64,000 nucleotides of DNA from positions 14,128,385 to 14,192,384 of the forward strand of contig NC_079364.1 of assembly GCF_021018895.1 (NCBI RefSeq), read 5' to 3'. Both the position numbers and the translations under genes were made by a program. How positions within the stretch are numbered: position 1 is the first letter of the stretch; every line of letters starts with the position of its first letter. This stretch comes from Seriola aureovittata (lineage: Eukaryota; Chordata; Actinopteri; Carangiformes; Carangidae). Below the pieces are notes generated by a model. That model was not told the DNA's origin. It ran no database searches and was given only the letters and a program-made list of their open reading frames with translations. Positions 1 through 12,600 of the stretch are shown here, one piece after another.

Positions 1-569
1 CACGGTTGACTTGTGATTTATATCACGTTAAGCCACAGTGGACTCTTGTGAAAGTTGTGAAAGGATTTGAATTCAAAAAAATTAAATACTGGGTCACAAA
101 AATACAACATGCATTTTAAGTCATTCATAAAGGTTCTCCTGTGACCCAAAGAGAGGACTTAGTCTACTGTAGCTAACAAAGGTTTTACAAGGCCATGATT
201 TGATTTTATCCAGGAATTTCACAAAATACAGCAGGGAAAAAGAGAAATCACGTAAGGGAAAAAAAGGCAATGGCACACTTAGCTATTTTCTCTAAACAAA
301 GCAGTTGTGTGTATATTTCACACATTAGATGCAAAATAATGGAAATGCATCAGATCCAACAATTAGTCTGAGGAACCTTTTTACAAGAGTTATTTTCTGC
401 TGTGGTGTACGGTTTATCTGCTATTGGCGTGTGTGCACACACTTGTATTCAGCTGACTGATTTGTTACTCTTACTCCCTGTGTGTGTGTGTGTGGTGTGC
501 GTGCGTGTGTGTGCGTGTCCATGTGTGTGTGTCTTTGTGTGTCCGTCTGTCTGCCTTTTCCTCTCCCAG
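1..569 (+). other. dagla: dagla intron, 3' part
   Basis: Non-coding sequence upstream of the first exon seen here. It ends with a GT-rich microsatellite (about 479-546) and a CTCTCCCAG acceptor. No other feature was recognised. Confidence 0.8.
479..546. repeat. imperfect (GT)n microsatellite
   Basis: GT/GTGC alternation interrupted by GGTG and TCC. It sits about 25 bases before the splice acceptor at 569, so length variation could affect the branch-point/polypyrimidine region. Confidence 0.85.
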
Positions 570-694
570 GTTGAGATGAACATGTACAAGGATGTGTGCT
601 ACTACATGCTCTTTGCCCTGGCTGCATATGGTTGGCCCATGTACCTGATGAGGAAGCCTGCCTGTGGGCTGTGCCGCCTCGCCAGCTCCTGCCC
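570..694 (+). CDS. dagla: dagla in-window exon 1
   Basis: Starts in phase 0 after CTCTCCCAG and ends with two bases of a split codon before GTAAGC. It encodes [12 protein letters not shown] and [13 protein letters not shown], the family's linker between membrane domain and lipase core. Confidence 0.93.
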
Positions 695-3600
695 GTAAGC
701 ACTCAAACACACACACCTGCACAGTTGCGATCTATTTGGCTTATGTGTCTCATGAGCCTCTCCAGTGCGAATCAAATTTCACATGCGTCAACACTTGCCA
801 AGTGGTAATCCACTGAGATAATGCCACTCTAGTTAGACCCACTCACTGACACATGCAATGTTGAATTAATCACATACTCTTAAACAGATTGCCTTCACTG
901 GGATACTAGATTACAGCTCTGTAATTTTACCTGTTCACTGTATGTGTCCTTAACACCCTGTGAAGCTTTAGTGTTATAAGTCGTTTTGGTAAGTGTAACA
1001 TATAATTAATGTAATGTGTGTGTTCCACCTACTGTTTTACAACTTTTTTTTTTTTTTTGCGTCTTATCTTCCCGGCTCACCCCAGATGTACATCAGTGTC
1101 TGGCTCTCGGTTGTCTCAGTCTGTGACAGTGGAGGAGGACAATTGTTGCGGCTGTAATGTCCTGGCCATACGCAGACACTTCCTGGATCGAGACCTCAAG
1201 CAGGTTCACATTGTCTACACTTCCTGCCACGATGCTGTGAGTAATCTGACAACCACCTAACGAGCACTCGGAGGTGTCTGGGGTTTTACTTCCTGAATAA
1301 AGCAAAGGATGTTTGTTGAGGAGCAGTTTAACAGCATCAGGCAACGGTTCATTTGTATTTCCTTTTCTTTGTTGTTGTGCGTGTATCATTTTTTGTATAA
1401 TACACTGTTGAGGTAAATTGTGATATGCCTTTTTTAGGCTATTCTGCACAAAGAGTCCTACAGCCCTGGATACAGTGTTATGCTTCCAAACCAGACGGTA
1501 CTCTTGTCAGACAACATCATTTAGCACAGGGCTGGTGTGCAGTGCAGCACACTCACAAACTGGGAGCTAGTCTGTTCATTTAGTGGCTTTATTTAGTGGC
1601 TTTGACCATCATTTATGTTTTGATAACACTTCACCCAGCCGTTTATGGAGTGCTGAGAGCTGTGTCCACATCCTCAGCAGTAAGTCAAGTGTGTCCTCAG
1701 TAGGTGTTGGACTCGGCCAAAGCTGTGCTTTGTCACAGACTCTGTTTGTGGTCATCACGGACAGAATCATCAGGTGCAGCTGAGGACGGGGGAGTGTCCA
1801 CTTTGTTGACCTCAGGATTGCATTTCTGCTCTCAGCATATGAAGCACTCTCGCTGGCTTTTGGTGCATCATCCCATCTACGGGAGACCCTTCCCCTGTGG
1901 ACACGGGGGCAAACATTTTTTAGTCAGTGCAATGACTGTATTCACATTTTATGAAGAAGGTAATGTTGGGGACCTGTTTTAAACCTGTGTGATTAGTGTG
2001 CCATTGCACTGTGCACTTCTGTTATAAATTTGTCTCTAATAAAGTTTCTGCATCCCAATGTCCTGGAATTTGAGCTGGTGAGTAAAAATGGCTGATTGAA
2101 CTGACTGGCATGATGGTCACAGCTACAAAAATAAGTCCCAGGCTGTCAAATAGCAAAAATAAATAATAATATAGTTTAAAAAAAAATTCCATGAATTTTT
2201 AAAGTGTAGTTGCTAAGTCAACATATTAATATCCTGCTCTCGTAGTTACAGTAACACAGCTTACTGCTTTGGTGTTTACAAGTGGGGATTTAAAAGTTAG
2301 CATCATTTCTCTCCAATAATGTATATTTCCCATCACTCTCCCATCCGAATGTGTGCCTCCAACTACTCTTATTAACAATTAGTTCCATATCATGAAACAA
2401 TCTCTACACAGTCACAGACACAGTCTGCACAAATTGCAGTTGTTAAAATAGTTTCCCAATTACATAGAATAATGAATGTAATTATTCTGTTTTTATTTAG
2501 AACTTCCATAGTATTCACACTGGAGCCACTCAATGGTGATGATTTGTAAAGCAGAGCATTTCTTAGTGAGGTTAGCCAGCGCTGAGTTTCCATCTATAAA
2601 TTCCTCTCATGGAGTGACTTATATGACTATGTGCTGTGTCAAGCTGAGGAAGGTATGATGACAAAAAATGAAACGAATGAAGTATATGTTCACTCCTAAT
2701 TTTCCCCACTCGCATGCTCTTCTCACTTTATAACCAGCTTCTACTGTCTGCTCTGCATCTCACACACAGGTTTACGAGACTCCATTTTTTGTGGCAGTGG
2801 ATCACGCGAAAAAGAGGGTTGTCATCAGTATCAGAGGGACCCTATCGCCAAAGGTGAATTTCAGCTTTCTTGTCTCGTTTTTTTAATGGTTTCCTGCACC
2901 TTTCGGCACCTCACATCACCAGCACCTCCAGAGAAGATGAAGTTCTCACAGTTTAATGCGGTGTTCTCAAACTCCTACACCCCTCATGTTTAGAGCGTGA
3001 CTGTCCACTTTCAGAAATGAATCTCCATTTTTTTTTTTTTTTTTTACATAAGCATTTGGTAGAATTCCTTTGGTCTTGTTAAACTTCAATTGAACCAACA
3101 GCTAAGAGATTAATCATGGCCTAATAACAAAGGCAAAGTATCTTTTGAGAGGAAAATAACTACCGTACTCATCTTGTTGATCTCTGATGCTTTGCGCCCA
3201 TTCTCTCAATACATGCAGTTTACAAATACATACAGTCAAAAGATTGAAGAAGAATTTGCAAGGCTAATATATACATCTAATGTGGGCCATGCAAGTGTTG
3301 AGCCCTCATTACACTCAAACGTCTGACATGCATCATTAAAATAAGAAACACCTTTTCAAAGACTGGTGTTCTCCACTCATTAGGTGCCATTGTAGCCTTA
3401 TGTGGAGCATCGTGTTGCACCTCGTCTTTCAGGTGTCCAGTGTAATCACTGTCTTAGGAGGTAGTGTAGTACTTAAATCGAGTCTATATGAGCATACACT
3501 ATTATTTCATAGTCTTACAGCTCTTGGTATATTCAGGTACAGCTAATACAATATAACAAATAATCAAATTTCCAGTACAGGTTATGAATGGTATTTTCAA

Positions 3601-6600
3601 TTCCTCTACCTGATCTGTGCAATATCAGTTCTTTTCACTTTCTCTGTCTAAGTGTTCCCTTTTGCACTTCATCCACTTGTGTTCTCTTCTTTATTTCACC
3701 TTTTGTACATGGTTTTTTTTTTTTATTTGTGTTGTGTGCTTCAGGATGCCTTGACTGATCTGACGGGGGATTCTGAACGTTTGCCTGTAGAGGAGCAGCA
3801 TGGCACCTGGCTGGGCCACAAGGTGAGCGATTACTGTTTCAATCCACGCACTTAAGACACGTATGCTCTGCTGCAAAGTCTCCTCTTTCCTTAAGTTTTT
3901 CTGTTCTAGTTTCTCGTAGTTCAGTTTCAACAAGTAACAGTATCCCAGACTCTAAAGGTCATTTCAGTTGTTAATAGAAGAATAAAAACGATGGATATTT
4001 TAATAAGAGATGACGCAGACTTCCTGTCTATATTTCTTTCCCTCTCACTTTCCTCCCTCCCTCCCCTCCCAATGAATACCTTTCTTTTTCTTTCCACTCT
4101 CAGGGGATGGTTTACTCAGCAGAATACATTAAGAAGAAACTGGAACAGGAAATGATCTTGTCACAAGCCTTCGGAAGAGACTTGGTACATGACTCAGAAC
4201 ACTGTATAATGAATGGCGGGCTCAATATTAAACATGATCTATACTTTGTACTGTGAACTTGTGTTAACATGACTGTAGTTCTTTACCTTTACATTAACCC
4301 TAAACCCACCGTGTACAAAGAATTGCTCTACAAACTGCAGTAGAGGCAGTTGGTTGAAATGATTATCTTCAGTGTGATAACAGTGTAATGACTCTGGCTG
4401 TCCCACACAGAGCAAGGGCACCATGCACTATGGGCTGGTGATAGTCGGGCATTCTCTTGGTGCAGGCACTGCTGCTATCCTCTCCTTCCTGCTGAGACCT
4501 CAGTACCCCACACTTCACTGCTACTCTTACTCTCCACCTGGTGGCCTTCTAAGGTGAGTCAGTCCGTGTGTGTTGGATACAAAATGCAAACGGCTACAAA
4601 AGAGAAGATGAGTCTTTCTGTTTGTGTACAAGAAAGTTTTGTGCAGGAAGTTATTACAAACCGGCTTGTCACTTGTCCTGCATAAATCCCATGTGCATGT
4701 TTATACATTCTACGCATGTTTAACTCAAGTTTGAGCGTTTCATACCAGACTGCTATCACAGGAATCCAGGTCACCACTGTTTACTTGAGAGCTGGCTCTG
4801 TTGTAGCTGTTGTTCAGCTCAGTGTTAAACCTGAGAGTTATACCAGACCTAATGTAAATGTAGAGCTGTGAATTTTCAGTTCATGAGAAATAGTCCTTTC
4901 TGTTTTTACACCGGAGATTTAACATGACAATGGGAGTGATGCGTTGCCAGCTTTTATTGTGTGTGGTGTAGTTTTATAGAATTTCCTTTTCTTTATTTGA
5001 TAGTCTAATTAAAATCCTAGATACTAGAAGTCACCACCAAAATATCTGTTACAGAATGATGGTCATTCTAAAATGATCGAACAGAAGTATAATAGCAGTA
5101 ATGCTATAATTATTATAGAAATGCGTGTATAACTTTTTATAACAAAGCCAAACAGTGACAGACCTGCCATATATCTGGTAGGGAGATGGGCCATGAAGCC
5201 AGGCCACATAAAACATATTGATGTATTTGAACGACCAAGTTTTATTTATTTATTTATTTATTTTATCCTTTCCTATTTATCCTTAAATGTCACACAGTAT
5301 TGGTTTGGTAAATGTATCTCAGTATATAAGAAAAAAAATGGTGTTGTGAAGTATAAGGGATCTGAAAAAGTGTTTTGGGCATGTACCCACAAGCTGTGGT
5401 TTACACTTAAGTTTGTCTTTTTTCCCCCATTACAGGATAGTTTATTTATGGTCCAGTGGTTCACAGATCATTTGCAGTTTGACTGGTCACACTCGAACGA
5501 TATCCAATGCTCTGCCATGCAGCTAGCTGCAGCGCAAACTGTGTTTGCTATGCAAATCATGCTGAGAGAGGCTGTACCAAGAGATTAGTAAATGCTGCGG
5601 TGCATTTTTGGCATTTCGTTGAAGTCAAGAGAAAATAGTTTCTCAGACTTTGGTCAGAAGATACACAGGTGACAAAATAAGGGGAAAAAAACAATGAACA
5701 AGGAACAAATGAGTGAACATGCAGATGCTTCCACACAGAATACGAGTGGTCACTGAAATGTTTGAGTATGAAAATGAATTATATCACATGTATTCAGATC
5801 TCAACCTAATTGAACACCTGTGGGAGATAAGTTCTTTTAAACAGTGCTCTCCACCACCATCATCAAACACCAAAGATTGGTGTTTCATATAACAGATTGA
5901 TAACAAGAAGCACTATTCTACTGAAAAATATCCATCCTCTTGTGGGCACACAAGATGGTGATTTGTTATGATGTTAAGGTGTACTGTTGCATCAACACTA
6001 TCTATAGGTATTAATGGCCCCACTGAAGTCCATATGAATGTCCCTAGTTAGCCATTACAATCCCCCAGCGGACTGTACAGTTATAACACTGCACTGGGTC
6101 GTTTGCATCTTGTTTACAGTTCTGTACTTGTGTATAGTTGCAACCTTGATTCAACAAACCAGGCAACCACTGACAGTCATAAACCATAAAAACAAAAGTG
6201 ACATTCTTTTCTTCTCAGCTGCCAAATTCAAAAAGTAGCAACATTGAAACCATTTTATAGGCACCCTCCTTTTCAAACTCTGAGATCACATTTGTTGCCC
6301 TTTTTTGGTCACCTGTTCACGTGCAAAAAAAAAAAATGTTTTCCAGTGTTTGCACCTGTCTTTGTAGACTCTGATTTGGTTGTTAATACGTTTTTCCTGC
6401 TTATTTTTTCTCCATTATTTTCAGTTATGGAGTATAAATACACTCACATTTGTGACCTGTCTTGTGCATATGTTTAGATAAATATATTTCTTAAATATTT
6501 GATGTTTTTAAGCACTTTATATCAAAACGTCTGTTTGAACACCCTTTACTCTCTGCACAGGTCATGTTTACTTGATTTAACTCTTTCTTTCTTCTGTTTA

Positions 6601-9600
6601 CCCAGTGAGGATGCCATGGAGTACTCCAAAGAGTTTGTAACATCCGTGGTATTAGGAAAAGACCTGGTACCAAGGTATCTCCTCTGCTACATCCAGTATT
6701 CTGTGATTAACTTCACTTTGCTGCAGTATAACCACAACAAACATATCTTACCTCTTGTCTCTCATAGGCTGGGCCTTTCTCAACTGGAGGGTTTCCGACG
6801 CCACCTTCTGGAAGTCCTGCAGAAAAGTAACAAGCCAAAGGTGATTGAATCTTGTAATATTGTAGAAGGTGATAGACCGTTTGGACCACAACAGCATCAA
6901 AAAGAAAGATAAAAGATTGTGTCATCTTGCAATAATACAGGGGGATGCCCTATAGACTATCATCAAAAAACACCTCTACTGTACTAATAAATGATTAAAT
7001 AGTTTCGCAACATATTTGCATTCTCACCTACCAAAATCAACAAAATAAACCGAGCAGCATCACACTTCTGCTGGATTTACTACATTTTGCAATGGCTGAT
7101 TTAAAATAAACAGCAGGGTTCCCCACATCCTTTCACAACCCTGCAGTTATCTTTGCTGTAATTGAAGCATCATTTAGATAACCCCTGGCTGTTGCAGAAG
7201 AAACATACAATGTACAGAAGATAAATTTAGATTCAGATGTGTTACGTTACGTAATACTTTTTTCTTTGCATCAGTGGAGGATCATTGCGGGAGGCACCAA
7301 ATGCATCCCGAAATCAGAGCTTCCACTGGAGGATGAAGACCCTCAGTCTCAGCCAGCAGCACCCCCGAGCAGTCGCCTCTGGCTCCACCCCAGTGACCTC
7401 AGCATTGCCCTTTCAGCCTCCACCCCCCTCTACCCTCCTGGCAGAATCATCCATGTGGTGCACAACCATCCTCCAGAGACATGGTGAGAAAATTGATTTG
7501 AAAGCTGTTGGTAGATTCTAGCAATTAAATCTCTAAGTGCTGTTCTTCGCTGTTGCTGCAGATTCCAGAAGTGAGATCTGCCATCAGTGAAGTGGTGTTG
7601 GCTCTTAAAGCTTGTCTTTGTACAAAACCATACATTTTTACCATACAACTCCATTTCACAAATGGTCGAGTGGGTTGTATAACTGATGCGTGGACACTGT
7701 TTTCTCAAAGTAAATCTTACATTTGCTTCACACCTGTGACATAAAAGAACCGGCAGCTCTGTGGTAAAAGGCATACACTGCATTTTTGCAATAGTGTGGG
7801 TTTAGAGTGTGTCATGCGGCACTCCCCTACTCTTCTGTTTGCACTCTCCGCCGTGCTGTCTAATATCATTTTATTTTATAGTCCTCCTGTCTTTTGTATC
7901 TGTACATTTTCATGCCTGCTTGTTTTGTAGTTTGCACATTTTGGGAATACGCTCACCAAGCACTTTATTAGGAAAACCTGTACACCTGCTTATTCATGCA
8001 GATACTTCTTCCTCGTCGTCTTCTCTTCTCATCCTGTTCTTCTTCTTACTATGCATCATTCTATAGTTTGCCATATACAGCTGGTGAGCTTTTCCCCAAC
8101 TTATGAGCGTGTTCGGCTTTCTAAAATAAGATCATCTGTGACTAAGTATTCCACTCAGTGATGCGATAGCTTGGATTTTGCTTCTCCCACCTGCGCTGTA
8201 TTGTAAGTGAAGGACACTGAAGCAGGTGGTAAGTCAACATGTGTCCACTTCATCTTTCACCATGATTGACAGACTTTTTCTCTCTCCCTCTCTTTCCCTC
8301 TCTGTAGCTGTGGCCAGGAGGAGCCAACCTACTCGGCTCTGTGGGGGGACAACAAGGCCTTCGATGAGGTCATCATATCACCCGCCATGCTTAATGAGCA
8401 CATGCCCCACATGGTGATGGAAGGCCTAAACAAGGTCTGTTTTTATCTGTGTGCATGCAGACTGTTGATAGTTGAAATGATGGTGAAGTGGCTTTTTAAT
8501 CGTGTTCCCGAATTCCAACACTGGGTGACTGAACTGATGGATGATGAGTATGTGAGTGTTTGAATTGTCTCAAACTATTAAAACAAAATCTTGATGCATT
8601 CACAAATATTTTCAACAATTGTTCATGAAGGGGGATACCACTGTTTGAAACTGTTTTAAACTGCATGTTGTACTGCGTGACATAGGAACAAATTCAGACA
8701 TTTTTAATTAGAGCTATAGACCAGTGCCTGAATTTTTTGTTTTTCAATTGTAACATGATATTTCTGGCCCATCTTTTTTTAAACCACTCCTTTCCTTCTG
8801 CTTTCAAAACCTTTCTCCTAATATGAAAACTACAACATCCAGTGCTTATCTAGCCACATGCTCATGTATATGTTTTATATTTATCTATATGTGTTTCTAT
8901 AAATGATTCCAGTTATTTTTAGTAAAAGACAGCATCTCTGGCATTTAAATCTACCCATCTAATGATTGAACACTCAAAAAGAGAAAAGACACAGGAAGAG
9001 AAAACTTGAAAGTTTTAAAGTTGTGAAGTTCAGTGGTATTCCCCTCAAATGTTCAGTTAAGAATTCTTTTTTGGGGCGTTTGGGAAGATTGATGCATGTC
9101 ATTAACCTGCAACTGAACACACCTTTTGTTTTCTCCACATTGCTCCAGTCTCAAAGCATGGGAACGGTTCACTCCTGGTTGGTGTCATGGTCCTCTCTGG
9201 TCTTTCTGAGTGTATTCTTCATGCACATTCAAAATCTGTTTTGATAAAAGGGTATTAATGTGTATGTTTGCATGTGACAGATCCACTTTGAGGATTGCAC
9301 TTTCCTGTGGCTGCAGAGTTTGTTCCTCTCTGTGTGCAGTGTGTGTGTTTACGTCTGCTGTGCCTAGTCTGTAGTATGATTCCTCTGGTGTTTCTGCAGG
9401 TACTGGAACCATTTTGTCCCCTGTCTGAGCAGGAAAACTTGGAGCCAGAGGAGCTGGAAGTCAGTCAACCTACCTGCAGTACCAATGTGTTCATAACCAC
9501 ACAAACAGAATTAAACTCTTGTCCTCTTCCACCCGATTACTCCCTTCCCACCCACAAAGACTCCTCTTGCACCGCCACCCTCACAGAGACCGAAGCTGTC

Positions 9601-12600
9601 GCTGTCTCTCTGACTGCCGCTGCTTTTCCCTCTTTTTTAGACGCAGAGCCTGTTGTTCTTCTTCGTCCTCCTCCGTCAGCCTGTACTTCTGCCCCACAGC
9701 CGTGCTTAGTGTCTGATCCCTCACTTGTTAACAATTCTCCTGAGCTCCACTTGGGAGCACTTTCAGTTGAAGATGATTCATGCATTCCACCACAAACCCA
9801 ATCAGACTCGCCCAACTCTCACCCTTGTGTGAATCTGATTACTTCTCTTTCTAAAAAAGATGAGGTCTGTCGTTTACAAGAGCCAAAACAGTCCTTCTGA
9901 TTCTCCTCTATAGACTTTATGACACACAGTATTTGACTTGGCTCTCATAAGCCACTGTTTATAACACAATTATCAATCTAAATTGTCATGTCATAGTTGT
10001 AATTCATTGTGAAACACTTGAAAACTGTCGCTGTTAATACTATTAATACTGTGAGTGGCGAGGCTAAGATGAAGAGATGTCATACCCATGAAGTTCAACA
10101 GGGTAAACTTTTTACCTGATGTAAAATTCAGGATTTGGCGTCAATCCTTGGAGAAAGGTCTTAGAAGACTGATAATAACAGTTACAAAGTTGTCACAGAC
10201 AAGGTGGAGAGAGCCTGCCATCTCCTCCACAAAAAGAATCCACAAAAGCCTGCAAAGCAGCTTAACTGATGTAGCAGCTGAGAAAACTGAGTAATCGTTC
10301 TCCCTTGCCATTAAGCCTTCCTACCAGCATTATTGCTCTTTCCACTTACACATAAGCCGTGAGCTGGATGCAACAAGTCCAGGCGAGTTCAGCCTTGAAA
10401 AGGCGTTCCAGGAAAAGTAAGAAGCTGGGAGATTGAAATTAAAAGAATTTGAACCGTTGACAAATCAGGGCGAGGTGGTAAAATTAAATGGCTGCATTTA
10501 ATTAGATAGCTCCTGGAATACATCTCAAGTTTATGTTGTATACAACAGCACAAAAGTTTCTCATTTCTTTAAACCTTAAAGTCAGAAGCTCTTTACAACC
10601 CTGTATGATGAGTCCAAACCCACCTGCACTCTTTTCTCGTATTAATGAGATTCTTCATCCAGCTTTCCTTAATTCAGCTCTTCATTCTTTTTCATTCCTC
10701 TCACAGCTACGGCACATTTGGTCAAGTGTTGTGGCATGAACTTGCTAACCCTGTTCCTCAAGCTAACAAGTCGTCTTTGTATTCTCAAAGTTTCCATGGT
10801 AACCTAATTTCTTTCACATTAACTGCTCTTTCTTCCTTCTTGGCTGGGTTTTTGAGTAGCTGCAGCTCTTCTCTCTAGATTTCTTTTCCCTTTTTTGCTT
10901 TTTGAAAGCACATATTCAGCTTTTCCTCAATTATAATCCCTTCAAGGAACTGTCAATTACTCATCAGTAGCAGATGGAGTAAAAAGGGGGAATAAATGTG
11001 TAAATATGGGGCACTCTGCTCAACTCCACTACTCTCTTGTAAAATTGCTGCTCATTGAATCTGACAAATTTCTAATTTCCCCTTATTACGGACTTGATAC
11101 AGCAGTCAGACTCTGAAACTGGAATTATATATTTAATGTCCCCTACTGTGCATTTCATGATGCTTTGTCATAATGTGCTTCATAACTTATATATGACATA
11201 TGACTCTATAGCTAAAGGGATTGTAGAACTCCACTGCATAAAGCATAAATTTCCCTCCATGTGCACAGACTGGAGTCTCGTGTCATTTTGTTTAGGTTTT
11301 TTTGTTTGATAATTTGTTGATTGTTGTGTCTATGACTGAGGCGATATGCTTGGTATTGTTAGTGCCAAATATCTGTTGTAGTTTATCAATTGCAGCAATC
11401 TTGTCCTCATGTAACACTGGTCACACTCACTCATGTAACATTGTCATGTTTTCATTTGTGAGCCATAACCAAAACATACTAAACATGTTAATTTAATGCC
11501 ATTTTTAACTTAATTTGTTTACATAATTTTCATTTCGTTTTGCTATTTTATGTTCCATTGTCACATGTATTTTATGTTGTTTTATGTGTTCTCTTGTCCT
11601 CTTATTGTTCCAGTTGTTTTTATACCACAATGTGTTTCCACCAACTTATTAAAGTTAACAAATATATGTAATTGTGTGTTGATGTGATTTGCCGTTGGTG
11701 TTTGTGTTCCTCACATTTTTAACACATTAACACAACTATTAAAATTTTGTGGGACAGGATTTTCTTGAATGTTTTTGAAGCTGCATTTACAGCTGTCTTA
11801 TGGTTTTTATTCCTTATCATACTGTAGGTCTTGCATAGTTCTTGCTCAGGCATCATGACTCCATTGTGGGTGTTTAATGTCAGTTGGAGTAGGTGTAAGC
11901 TCACCTTTAGATTGCACTTCTTTACACTGCTTTTTAACACTATAATGATAGATGTAATCATATCTGCAGTTAAATATAGATCTTACTAAGGGTGATCCAA
12001 ATGCATAACAAGACATTCTTAATTTGCATTTATTGTTCATATACATGTACCTATCTATTGTTCATTTATCTGAAACTTTAATTTTATATAGAAAAACATT
12101 TTAACATATTTCTCAGTAGGGTTATTTGTTTGTTTGGTATGCAAAAAAAGAAAGTAAGCAAAATTGTCTGTTGCTTTGGTGCAGCAGTAATAGAATTAGA
12201 ATTTGATTAGGGAGATTTGTTTTTTCCGGTTTAGAGCTGAGCTTGTGTATCTTTCTGAATGCAATTACTGTTCCATCCATGTGGATTCCCTGCCCCAACA
12301 CCCATCCTCCCTGCTGCCTTGCTCTCATCATACTTTTACCTATCAAGTCACGTGTCTCTGTTTGCCTTTGTGCTTGTGACAGGTGCTGGAGAACTACAAC
12401 AAAGGGAAAACAGCTTTGCTGTCGGCAGCCAAGATCATGGTGAGCCCCACAGAAGTGGACTTGAACCCTGAGACCATGTTCATGGATACATCAACAACTT
12501 CTCAGCAGCCGACGCCTACAGCCCACCACCGCAGGAACAGTAGTGTTCGGTTAGTACACCAGGCACCACTGTGGGTGTGTTGGAGCCTAAAAGAATATAT

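Noticed and set aside
402..698. 98-codon frame starting in intron before the first dagla exon
   Set aside because: The upstream part is a GT-repeat translation. The true exon begins at the splice acceptor (570).
9295..9399. Upstream part of the long open frame that includes the dagla alternative exon
   Set aside because: The peptide here (Cys/Val/Leu-rich) looks like translated intron. The coding-like composition starts only after the acceptor at 9399.
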